Shown here in pieces: positions 11,178 through 21,902 of a DNA stretch of 64,000 nt. The position numbers were made by a program, and so were the translations under genes. The DNA lies in the NCBI GenBank assembly GCA_022419385.1, contig JAJUBI010000001.1:3472001-3536000 (forward strand). The letters are read 5' to 3'. The notes beneath the pieces are model-generated. The model was not told the origin of the DNA and did no database searches. It saw only the letters and a program-made list of their open reading frames with translations. This DNA is from Paraconiothyrium sp. Pb-2020. Taxonomy: Eukaryota > Ascomycota > Dothideomycetes > Pleosporales > Didymosphaeriaceae. Each line of letters opens with the position of its first letter. The stretch's first letter is position 1.

Positions 11178-12254
11178 ATGCATCCCCAACCGGACTGCGA
11201 GGACTTGATTCACTATTTCCAGAAGGACCCTGCATTCACTCTGCATACCGCGGTAGTACTCGGCGATCTTTCCAGAATTCGCGAGCTTCTCGACTCTGGT
11301 CGCGACATCGATAAGCTCGCCGATAGATATCCTGACCATTCTGGCACGCCACTGCACGTAGCGATATGGTGCGACCAATCCGCAGCATTCGAGTTTTTCT
11401 TTATTCGCGGCGCAGATATCAACATTTTAGACGATGGCGGTCACTTCCGCCCCGAAGACACGCCCATACGTCTAGCTACACGCCTTGGTCGCCGAGACAT
11501 GTTCAAGAGACTATGGAATGAAGGCGCAGAGCGCAATAAGTACACATTTCCAAGTGCTCGAAACATGTCGCTCATAGAGGTTGCTGCGTACGAAGCAAGT
11601 GCACACATACTGGAAGATTTGATTGCTTGGGATGACAGCTGGACGCGCGACGAGCGTGTGAAGGCATTGCTCTTGGCGTGCCGCCCATGGCACGTGGATG
11701 CAGTGGCAACTTTACTTTTCCGGTGCCAGTTCAGCAAGACTGGATTGGAGCTCGCAATGAATGCGGCGGCAACAGGCACTGGTCGGGAGGAGTATGAACG
11801 ATTCATCCCAGTGGAGGAGAAGTTGCGTATGCTAGAGGAATATGCCTTGCGCCAGGCGGGGGTCCTGAGTTTGTTGTTGGATGAGTATGCCCATGTTGCA
11901 GGCGTCAATGATGTTTTCGAAATCATGAATAGCTTGCTACCCCTGGTATCCAGCTCGCCCGAGAACATCGCCGCCCTGAAGCTCTTGCTGAAAAGAGGTG
12001 GCAATCCGAACATCCAGCGCGCCCCAAGTGGAGTTACGCCGCTACATCTAGCGCTCGGGTGGAGAAGCGATCTAAAACGATGAAACGAGGAAGGCATTGT
12101 AGTGCTACTGGATCACGGAGCTATGATAGACTTACAGGATACGTCAGGAGCGACAGCAATAGACAAGGCGAGAAAAAAGGGGTACACTGCCATGGTGCAG
12201 AAGATGATACAGTCCATCGGAAGTGACAGATTGATTGGAGAAATCCCGGAGTAG
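11178..12254 (+). pseudogene. Ankyrin-repeat protein with an in-frame stop
   Basis: The open frame from 11178 reads about 301 aa to a TGA at 12081-12083. Ankyrin-type repeats are visible: LHTAVVLGDLSRIRELLDSG, GTPLHVAIWCDQSAAFEFFFIRGADIN, and SGVTPLHLALGW just before the stop. The same frame continues past the TGA for 56 codons to a TAG at 12252-12254 and completes the repeat: IVVLLDHGAMIDLQDTSGAT followed by AIDKARKKGYTAMV. No intron consensus removes the TGA. It is therefore a recent nonsense mutation, a readthrough case, or a sequencing error; the truncated 301-aa form could still be made. Role unknown; ankyrin repeats bind proteins. Confidence 0.6.
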
Positions 12255-13570
12255 GGATGTATACAGAACAGACATGACTTTTACTTGTCTCGAAGTAGTG
12301 TGTTACTGGCAAAAGAATACGATGTCACCGCCATAGGCAACAGCTCTTTGACCTTTTCCCTCAAAGAAACTATCATTGATGCATCACATTCTTTTCAGTT
12401 CACTCAACGAACAGAAGCAAGAAACTGGAGTTTTAAAAGCAGAGGCAATCTGCTCGGAAGGGATGAGTCCGATATTATGGGTGAATGGTGTGTCACGTAA
12501 GCTGGACTCGCTTATAGGATATTCAAGTACGCTATACTTGAAATAGTAGTGCTAAATATACCCGTCAACTACGCCACCTCAACTACAACACCCGAGACCA
12601 GGCCGATATGTGAGGCGATTCGAATTTCCGGACTGCCAATGCCTGTTGGCGTTCTGCGTAGGTTCAGTAACAATCTGTTGCAGCACTTGACCCACGCGAT
12701 TCGCGGGATTGAAGCTTAAGAACATTTCGCGATTAGCTCCTCCGAGCAGTGCACTGCTTTTGGATTTGCGTCGGGTTGCTGGACGAGTGTGTGTATTATC
12801 TTGAATTCGGGCTTCTGCTCTAGCTCCGCAAGAGCAGCTGCCCGCAGAGCAGCATTCATGTTGGGTGGAGAATTGACGGAGTGAGAAGGGGAGCTGTGTT
12901 GTATGTAAGGGGCAGGATAAAAACCGGACTTCTACACCCCGAGTTCAAATCGGATTGGTTCAATGTCCGGCGGCGTGTAGCTGTGCCGCACCGGCAACCC
13001 CCACCCTAGCTACTTCTTTACCGGAATCCGAACACTTCGAAAGTATCGATATTGGTTGACGCATGTCTCCTGCACTTCTACGCCCTCCGAACGGGGGTTT
13101 ATAAGGTAGCTTGACTGCCCTCATGGGCAGCAGAAGTGGAACTTTCTCACTTACAGTCTTTTCCAATCTTGGTTCACTCTCTACATTAGCCTCTCGTCCC
13201 TCCTTCAATCGGACGTACTCGTTGTCAATCCGTTGTCGCTAGTCGATGACTGAGACAGAGCCAGAGTGTTATTGTATCTCGAATCGATCCTGTTCTATGG
13301 CTTTCTTGTAAACGCCACCACTTCACCTATTTTCAGTATAACAGAGGATGATACGTGCCATCTTGAATGTTTTCATGATGATGCATGGATTTGTGCGGTA
13401 GGAATTCTTTCTACATCTTCGGCGTACTCCTTGCCGCTCAAAGTACACACAAGAACCATCCGTTCATGTTGAGAAGTCGCCAATAAAAAAGAGAGCGCAA
13501 ACATATGGTCGCCTATGATCATCAAAATTGTACCTATAAACGTCTATCTCAGTCGTAGGGAGGGAGGCTA
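12255..13570. other. Long intergenic spacer
   Basis: No convincing gene. A hairpin-forming repeat TTCAAGTA-CGCTA-TACTTGAA lies at 12522-12542. A 48-codon minus-strand frame starting near 12858 has no recognisable family. The rest shows only short unsupported frames. Confidence 0.4.
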
Positions 13571-14784
13571 TTACTTGTCTTGCTTGTCATGCATTAGCTG
13601 GGCATGCGTAGCAGATGGTCTGTCCTGATGGACCAGCTCAATGCTGGCTTGTGATGACGGTGTAGTTTTTCGTGTCGGGGTAATCCTCGCGTCCCTTTCA
13701 CCACTCACATCCCAATAATTTTCACTGGACCAGCGATGCCTTGGAAGCTTCCACGACCCAGAGTTCGATTCCGACAAACGAGAGATTCTGCATGACAAAT
13801 ATAGACGCCACGTCTCTGGGATATGATAGTTGATGAATGCAGGTAGGAGCATGAGGCAGGAGCAAATAATGCCGATGTCGATCTCTAGTGCAGACCATTT
13901 TGCAATAGCTGCCGTGGTATATAAAGCGTCGGGGCTACTTTGTAGAATGTGTGTCATTCCTAGCCGTACAAGACTGGCAATGCAGGCACTGCAGAGACAT
14001 TTTCAGCAAAAGAATGCGACAAACCATCTGACGAGTGCTACTCACATAAGACCGAAACTGAACGCGACCATCAACTTCAATCTCTTTTCCAAGTTGAGAT
14101 TCAACCTCCACAATGGCACGATCGGTAACATCCAGATATACAGGTCGGTCACTGAGCTCGATATGGCCGAAATCCAGGCTAGAGTTGTAGGGTCGCTACA
14201 GGTCCCTGGTAACAGTGCGTTCCACGCCTTCTGGACTGGATAGCAGCTGAAGACCGTACTGAAGAACAACCCAAGTGTCAGACACGTAACGAAGGCGATA
14301 CCAAGGTAGATAAATAATTTGACCTTAGACCGCATCGAGAATATACTGTAGTAGGTAAAGAGAAAGGTGAGTTTGACAGCTCCCGTCGTGAGCATGTAGA
14401 CCCAGGTGGATAGCATGAGGTACTTGAGAGCTTCCGGGACCTTTATGGCAGGGACGTCCCACATGTGACGACCAAGGCCTTCAGAACATGCTTTTACCAT
14501 TAGCATGGAGTATATCCAATCGAGAGCCTAACAAGTCAAAGTTAGCCAATACGAGTCTGACACCGATTACTTACGTAGGACAGTATGCAGAAGTAATCAT
14601 CGATACCCAAAGCTGCTTTGAGAATCCTGAGCCGTGTATAAATGCGCATAGATATGAACATGAAGATGATGATAAGACAGGTCGCATGTTGGACAATATT
14701 ACTTTGCTGAAGGCTTGGAGGATTTGAGAAATTAGGTTGGGTTCCTAGAGGAGGCTCCATGGCAGCAGCAAGTTGGGAAGCCAT
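13571..14784 (-). CDS. SAT4-family (fungal rhodopsin-like domain) integral membrane protein
   Basis: Exons 14784-14575, 14527-14046 and 13988-13571 join to 369 aa. The family layout is clear: first helix CLIIIFMFISMRIYTRLRIL, then GIDDYFCILSY, a helix with LKYLMLSTWVYMLTTGAVKL, KLFIYLGIAFVTCL, the Cys-bearing loop with C at GTCSDP, SSVTDLYIWMLPIVPLWRL with the typical D-x6-P, and a last helix IDIGIICSCLMLLPAFI. The tail is polar and probably cytoplasmic. Function of this family is mostly unknown; members are often found in secondary-metabolite clusters and in CFEM-type receptors. It sits beside epoxide hydrolase and terpene cyclase genes. Confidence 0.85.
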
Positions 14785-15441
14785 AATGGGTGTCCAAGGT
14801 GGAAAATGTCAAGAACAAGCGCGTAGAAAAGGCGAAAATCTGAGTTGCTTACCGTCAGCAAGGTGAATCAGTGTCCTTTTCAACAAAAAATTACTTACCA
14901 CCGATAAGATTGATTGATGTCCTTCAGACCCGTCCTCCGGACAGATCCACATCCTGTAACGTGGTAGTCCAAGCCAAGTAGAGGCACGCTCCAGGAAAAG
15001 ACTGCGCCGCAACCGCGCAGGCCCCAATACCCTTGACTTATGTGCATCAGTTTGGGTCCATACAATGTCGCACAGCTTCTCGTCTGCATGGACCGAGGCA
15101 AATAACAGTCAGCTGTCATGCGGGGCACACCATAAACGGACTGGTTGCCAATAGGCGCACCCAAGCTTCCCGTCTTTTGGTCCTCAACTATATTAATACC
15201 CCGGGGGGACGTTTTCACCGGTTGTGTTCCGCTTCACGGTTCAGCGAGGTCTGCATAGTAATTTATTATCGGACACCGCGGTGGAAGTACAGCCTAGGCA
15301 CGCTTATCATCTATCTGCGGAGGTGGGAGTGACCTTGTTGCCGCGTATTGGACGGCATGTTGCATGCTTTATCCTTGAATGTGGGGTGCGTATGAAGATC
15401 TACCTTTCGAAGCATTCTGTCTGTCCACGTCTCTAGCTTGA
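14785..15441. other. Intergenic spacer
   Basis: This is the upstream region of the SAT4-like gene and the downstream region of the epoxide hydrolase. Only short frames without a recognisable product occur. Confidence 0.4.
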
Positions 15442-16728
15442 CTAGCCCGCCCTGTTAAATGAGACACCGACATTTTCCACCAAAGCTCTCAAGTCTGCCA
15501 CCAGTAGTTCTGGTTTCTCGTACGCAGCGAAATGTCCCCCCTCTGTGTGACGTCTCTCGAAAGCCACTGGCCCCAACGTCCTACCCCATGAGCTAGGTAC
15601 TACAATCACATCCTTTGGGAAGTACGACAGACCCAAGGGAATAGTGTTGTACTTCATGAAAGACTCAAACTTTCCATCGAGCCTGCCGCTAGCAGCTGGG
15701 TTGACAATGTCATAGTAAAGACGAATGCTCGCGTCTGGGCCGGCCTCACTGAACAGGTAAATGCTGATCCACGTCAATACTTCGTCATCGGCCCATTCGT
15801 AATCGTCGGTCCAATCACGAAGTTTCTCATAGATCCACGCAAGTAATGCGATGGGGCTATCAACAAGAGCGAAGCCAAGCGTATGCGGTCTGGTCTTTTG
15901 GATGTTGTTATAGCCAGAGCCATTTTCAGTAAAGTCCTGAGTTCGTTTCAATCCTTCTTTTTCGGCCTGCGTGAGTCTGCCCATCAAATACTGTAGTACC
16001 AGTAGAGGAGTGGAGAGTGGCGATGGAGGTAGCGTCAAGATGAAGTTGAGGTGTGACGCCAGGATGTTACCCGGATAAAGGAAACCCATCGCACGAGTGA
16101 TGAGGAATCCCCAGTCACCACCTTGAGTGACTTCTCCTTATTAGTAAACGTTGATCGTCGGAGATATGCAAAACACACCGTATTTATCGTACCCAAGCTG
16201 CAACATCAGCTTGTGACAGACCTCGGCATGCTGCAGAATCCCAAATCCTGGCTTGGAAGTGCGTTGAGAGAATCCACAGTTAGGCAGCGAAGGGGCTATG
16301 ACATGGAAGCTTTGAGTCTTGTCATCGCTGGTCTGCGTGAGAAGCGGCAAGATCTTAGTAGCCTCTACAAAGCTACTGGCCCAGCCATGCACAAATAGCA
16401 AAGGGATGCTGTTGGCATTCTTACTTCTTTGATGGACGAAATGAATTTGGAGGTCGTCCTCGTGTCCATCCACTTGAATTGATGTCGTGAACTGCGGGAG
16501 CTGATTGAGCTTGGCCTCTGCGCGTCGCCAGTCGAATGCTGTCTGCCAATGATCCACTAGGCGCTTGACATCCTGGAGTGAAGCACCATATTTCCAGTCA
16601 TTAGTAAAGGTTGTTTCGCCTGGGTAGCTGGTCAGCTCGAGCTTCTTCTGAAGTGTTTGCAGGACACTATCGGGAACATTGATTCGATACGGTTTGATGG
16701 GGGAAGTCATTGCGAAAAGTGTGAACAC
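15442..16728 (-). CDS. Epoxide hydrolase, EHN-domain alpha/beta-hydrolase
   Basis: Exons 16728-16179 and 16136-15442 join to 414 aa. The N-terminal EHN domain (PYRINVPDSVLQTLQKKLEL, W-x-YG, VDHWQTAFDWR) is followed by the hydrolase core: LLFVHGWASSF with the oxyanion HGW, QGGDWGF with the nucleophilic Asp completed across the intron, and HTEGGHFAAYEKPE with the catalytic His. The family is the microsomal/juvenile-hormone type that opens epoxides to diols. Lying next to a terpene cyclase and P450s, it could act on a terpene epoxide; that is inferred from context. The intron is only 42 nt and ends in a TACTAAT-like branch close to the acceptor. The Met at 16710 is an alternative start. Confidence 0.9.
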
Positions 16729-16989
16729 AACTACACCACGGATCTTGCTACGTGGTGGATAGTTATAGTGATGCTTCTGATTCTAACGATGGTGGTGGTT
16801 CCTGCAACCTGCGCGGGCAAGGAGTATCGCGCCATGCCCGAGGCTATTGCCTAGCTGCAGCCACGGCTTTAGCCTGTGCGGCGTTCTACAAGCATTGAAA
16901 GGTCGTGCATGGCGCAGCCCGCTCTCCAAGTTGTCGGGTCCAACGCTTTTTTGATAGGTCTAGGGTCGGGCCTAGGGCTACGGAGACCC

Positions 16990-18052
16990 TTACTTAGTGA
17001 AATTTTTGTATCTAGGGCACTCAATGCTCCAGGCTAAGTTACCCACGTAACTGTACAGCAGCGCCTCGAGATATACCTTCACATCTTTGGCAAGGCAAGG
17101 GTTGCCTTCAGAGTTTCGGACATTTTGCTGGAAGTTTGAAATCCATCTACGAATTTCCACCCGGCATATCGACTTCGCCTCCGCTTCGTCGACAGACCGT
17201 TCATTCATAATAATCCAGATTGCATTGAAGACGCGATCCTGACCGGCGTGTTTTGCCTCGCATTTCTCTTTCTCCCAGGAGTACAGGTCATTGGTGAGAC
17301 CTAGTGCAGCGTATGCCGGCCACGCGAGATCGTTGCATAGCTCATAGTCCTCCTCTCGGATGGTGAGTGCCATGCCGAATGTGACAAAACCAAACCACAT
17401 TCTTCATAGTTGTTAGCTCGATCTCCAAACGGAACGATAACTGACCGCCCTCCACAATCTATTACTCGTGCAGGAATATACTCGTCCAGCGTATTCATAA
17501 GGGTAGATCTTTCACGATTGGCAGACTGGACAAAAGTCGCCCACAACTCCATCACAAGCTTGGCTCGGAGAGGATCAATGGCCGACATTTCCTTCATAAT
17601 CTTCGCTGAAAGCCTCCTTTCTGGACGCGCGTAGGGACCGACCTTGTGGTGAACCTCGGTCTGAAAAGTTCTCAGGAGGCAAGTGTCCGTTTCTACGTCC
17701 ATCTCTCCGCCCAGTTTCTCCATGTCATCTATGTTTCCGTCAGTGTGTTGATTTTTCTCGACTAGTGCTCCATACCATCGTACTGAAAAGCGAATTCGTT
17801 CGCGTACGCAAGCACATGAAACCTCTCCGGGCGACATTCAGGTATGGTTACACTAACAAAGTGATATCGCAAACCCAGTCCGCCATGGTACCCGTTCAGA
17901 GGATACACGTACTCACTCCATTCCTGTTGTGCCAGCAAGGCGGCCTTCTCTTCCTCCCTCCAATCTTCGTGCATGCGAAGCGGGATGTCAATACAGAGCC
18001 CATCTGTCGCATACAATCTTGAGTCTATCGCTTTGGAGTACAAAAATTGCAT
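16990..18052 (-). CDS. Class I terpene cyclase, stand-alone
   Basis: Exons 18052-17776, 17728-17446 and 17401-16990 join to 323 aa. The first intron splits the aspartate-rich motif, which is rebuilt as FQYDDDMEK (DDxxE type). The second metal motif NDLYSWEKE matches the NSE/DTE consensus. The N-terminus (YSKAID...YATDGLC) resembles the cyclase half of fungal chimeric di/sesterterpene synthases, but the frame ends at 323 aa with no prenyltransferase domain. It would ionise and cyclise an allylic diphosphate (FPP or GGPP) with Mg2+. It is divergent from the P450 at 18636 and co-directional with the epoxide hydrolase. Product unknown. Confidence 0.88.
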
Positions 18053-18635
18053 CTTGAACTTCAGATGCTAGAAATGCCACATAGAAAGAAGGAAGTTGGG
18101 TTGGAGACCAGGAAGATCGCTAAGTAATCACGGCCACTGACCAGGGCCCAATGCGTAGATAAAGACTAGCCGCGTCAGGATGTGCTATGCAATCTGAATA
18201 AAACAAACATGTCTTGCATTCAGTAGTATGCTGCAATTATGGTGGACTCAGGTCCAAGCCTTGTACTACGTTCGGACTTCCTTCTTTGCGGTTAAATCGC
18301 GCAACCCTTCCAAGTGAGCTTTGTTTCTGACGCTGTGTCGTACTATCTGCAGGAGGTTCCGTGCATTCCAATCAAATTGCAGGGTCTCAACACCCCACGC
18401 TGTGCTTTTTATATTGTTAAGGCAATTAGGTGAGTCTAGACTTACCTCAGCAGAATGCAGTAAGCACCAGGATCGTACATTGGGGGCTGGATACTACGGT
18501 CAGCGAACACCAGCGGAATATCAGTGTTGTGGAAACTGCATTTCGTTACCGAACCGTTACCAGCAGCAAGGTGATACTCGTCTTCTCGTTTCCAGTGTCT
18601 TACACCTGCTGGTCTTACGAATATACACTGAAGAG
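18053..18635. promoter_or_regulatory. Divergent promoter of terpene cyclase and P450
   Basis: About 580 bp separates the two divergent starts. An open frame runs upstream of the P450 start from 18321 but reads as unstructured sequence, so I treat it as noncoding. No clear operator was identified. Confidence 0.4.
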
Positions 18636-20503
18636 ATGTTCGTCGCTTTCATTGCGTCTTTTGGAGAGGCTGTTCGAGCCACTCTGGTGGTATCTATCTT
18701 CTATGCGGTAGGGCTTCTAGTCTACCGCTTGAAATTTGCCCCTCTGGCTGGCTTGCCCGGACCTAAGCTAGCCGCGATCACCGGCTGGTACGAGTTCTAC
18801 TACGATTGGTGGCTAGGTGGAAAGTATCTTTTCCACATTGAGAAACTGCATCAGGAATACGGTATGGTTCTAAACTATTGAACGACCCTCTCAGACGAAG
18901 CACAAACAATTTGACGATGTCCGTAGGGCCAATCATCCGAGTAAACCCCATCGAGGTGTCCATCTCCGACCCTACTTTCTACAATGAGGTATATGTCGCG
19001 GAATACAAGCGGCGGACTGAACACTACGACGCCTTTGCCCAGGGTCTCAACTTTGACGGATCGTTCCTACTGACAAAGGACCACGATTTACACCGTCATA
19101 GGCGCAAGCCTTTTGAACCTTCATTTTCAAAGAAAGGCATATCATCCTTCTATAGCATTCTTGTTGAAGTCTCTTTGAAGCTAGAAGCAAGATTGTTACG
19201 ATTGAAAGGCACAGGCAATGTAGTGAGGCTAGATCATGTCTTCGCTTGTTACGCGGGAGATATCATGGGGAGATTGTGTTTCGACGATGTAGCTATTGAT
19301 GGGAATGGTGAGTTTCTCGACGATGAGAAATTTGCGCCAGACTGGTATAATGTCCTGCATATGATGGTGCTGCAAGTTCCACTATTCACCGCATTCCCAT
19401 GGCTAGCACAGTATGTATACACTCATCGTTTGCGCTACAACTAATGTGACCTTGGCAACCTAGAATCATCAAGCTTGTACCCAAAAGACTCCTTTTATGG
19501 GCGTTCCCGCAAGGCCATGCCTTCAACACGTTCACAGAGGTACGATTGAACGATCTCAGTGCCATGTTCCAAATACTTACACGTATTAGGTTGCCCGGCA
19601 GCGAGTACGTGCGATTATCAATCTAGGAGACTCAAATGTGGAGTCCAAACCAGCTTCAGTGTTTCACGCTCTTGCTAATAGCAACATGCCTGATTCAGAG
19701 AAAACCGAAGATCGCCTGACCATAGAAGCGCAGATTCTTCTTGCTGCCGGTACAGTTACTTCAGCACGGACGATTGTCATGGCTACATACTACCTTCTCA
19801 CGGACACTAGGCTTCAGTCTGAGCTGAGATCAGAGCTGAGAAAGCCTATGAACGGATGGCCTGACAGAGCCCCAACCATGGCAGAACTAGAGAATCTACC
19901 ACTTCTCCAAGCAATTTCGAAAGAAGCATTAAGGTTAGTCAACGATGACATGCAATTTTAACAGGTAGGTCGCTAAAACACGTGTAGAATAATCTATGGA
20001 ACCATGCATCGTCTACCTAGAGTCTCTCCAGATGAGCCTCTCCGTTATGGGGCCTATAATATCCCGCCAGGAGTCAGTTGTCTCGTATGCTACATTAGCT
20101 CCTCATAACCTGACATTCTTCACAGGTTCCGGTAGGCATGTCAACCTACTTGATGCACAATGACACCACCGTGTTCCCTGAACCACACAGGTTCATCCCA
20201 TACCGTTGGCTTATAGGCCATGACGTTGCAATGAATCGAAACTTCGTGCCCTTTAGTAAAGGCTCGAGAAGCTGTCTGGGTATGAAGTGAGTCCATTCGT
20301 ACTTAGTTTCGGATACATGCTGATAGAAATGGTGAAGTCTAGCCACAGCCGAAATAGGTCTTGCTCTTGCTGTGCTCTTCGGTCCAGATGGCCCTACATT
20401 GGAGATTTTTGAGACTGATGAAGAGGATGTAAGACTGGTACATGACTACATAATCCCACTTCCTAAGCGAACAACTAAGGGTATTCGCGCTATAGTGGTA
20501 TAG
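18636..20503 (+). CDS. Cytochrome P450, trichodiene-oxygenase-like
   Basis: Seven exons (18636-18861, 18927-19410, 19464-19539, 19590-19933, 19988-20072, 20126-20286, 20338-20503) sum to 1542 nt, 513 aa. An N-terminal membrane anchor precedes LAGLPGPKLAAITGWYEFYYD. The ExxR motif is EALR, and the haem loop is FVPFSKGSRSCLGMN with the Cys ligand. The I-helix reads AAGTVTSARTI: the usual acidic residue before Thr is Val, which is unusual for a monooxygenase. It should act on the endoplasmic reticulum, probably decorating the product of the adjacent terpene cyclase (inference from divergent pairing). Confidence 0.88.
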
Positions 20504-21902
20504 GAGAGTGTCTTTCGACGTCAGCCTTGCGCGTGGCTCCTGAAGCTGCTCCTCATTGTTGCTTCCTGCCAATGATTTGCATGGTGGGGGACTCTTTGAA
20601 CCAATCTATGCCTTGCTGCCTAAGGGTACGTATGTTATCTGGCATGGCACCAAATGAAGTTGTCGATGCTCGGCTCCCCGGTAGTCAGATGAGAAATGTT
20701 GATGCATCTGTAAAAGGAATGGAGCAGCGAAAGGCCCCATACCCTCCCAGAAAGTACGGGTGCGTAGCGCGGCAGGGAGTTCTGTTCTGTAAAAGACCAC
20801 AAGTATAGACCCGCTCTATTTTGTGAGGGTGTATAGACCAGAGACAATCTAGAACAAGGCGTGGGCCGCAAAGCACGAGTCAGACATATTGATCGGGCAG
20901 CGATTTTTCTGAAAGGTGCAGTGGACACGCCGGACAAACCAGGCTCATGCACATGGAAACCTCATCCCAGTTGGTTGTCTGATACCATGTCTTCACAGTT
21001 CCCACCGTGCCACATGCGGACATCGCATCGTTATCCGGCCCGACCCTAGATCGCAGGCGGTCCGGCCCTTGAGACAAAATACTAGCCCCCGAAATTATGT
21101 GAAAGGCGAACAGGCAGAGTCATGTGGGCACTACACTCTACCGCGCTGGGCCGGGGATACGCACGAGAAAGAGGCAAATCCTACGTGACTAGGTAGTTCC
21201 GGTGCGCTGTTTTTGACTGTGCCGCACCTGTACTTACCCGGTAACAAGTGAGCAATTTCAACCCGTGAACGCATCACAATCATGCAGCATACGACCCTTC
21301 TATTCGGTCAGACTCAATTTGTTTGTTGGAAAGAAACTCAGGTGTGCGAATGCGGATAGTTGCGACAATGACCAGAGCTGCGAGTGCATTGCGTCTCCGG
21401 TGATGTCGCGGGCCCCAAAACGACGATCATAGACTACCAGCCTGCACGCCTGGTGATACTGAGCAGATTAAGGGATGCACTTAATGAGCTGGATCGAGCT
21501 TTGTGAAGATATTGGAGCGCGCAGTGCTCACCTTCCCCGTGGGACGCGGTCAGCGGGTTGGCACGGCGCCTACACGAATCTAGGCGATCTCGGAAGCAAA
21601 CCTACAATTACTGCGACGCGTATACGGGCGATACGTCTACGTGCGCCTTTCATGCGTCTATGTTCTTCATTGTGCCTTGAGTCAACACCGTACTAACCAT
21701 ATGGTTACAGGCTTGTATCAGCTGGAGAAGCAATCAACACTATAAGCCTCTTGCCGGCCATCACCAAAGCATGACTGTCGTTAAAATAACTTGTAAAAAG
21801 TCTCCAAGCCATGATTCCCTTCAAGAAGAGCTGTTAACCCTTTGACCTAGCACCGTCGGTCTACCCGCAATCCACCAAACGCCCAACACCACATCATGCA
21901 AA
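20504..21902. other. Intergenic spacer between P450 and dpb2
   Basis: About 1.4 kb between two converging genes. Only short frames without family features are present. I see no RNA gene or mobile element. Confidence 0.4.

Noticed and set aside
12715..12858. 48-codon minus-strand frame starting MNAALRAAALAELEQ
   Set aside because: It vaguely resembles an ankyrin helix but is too short and isolated to call.
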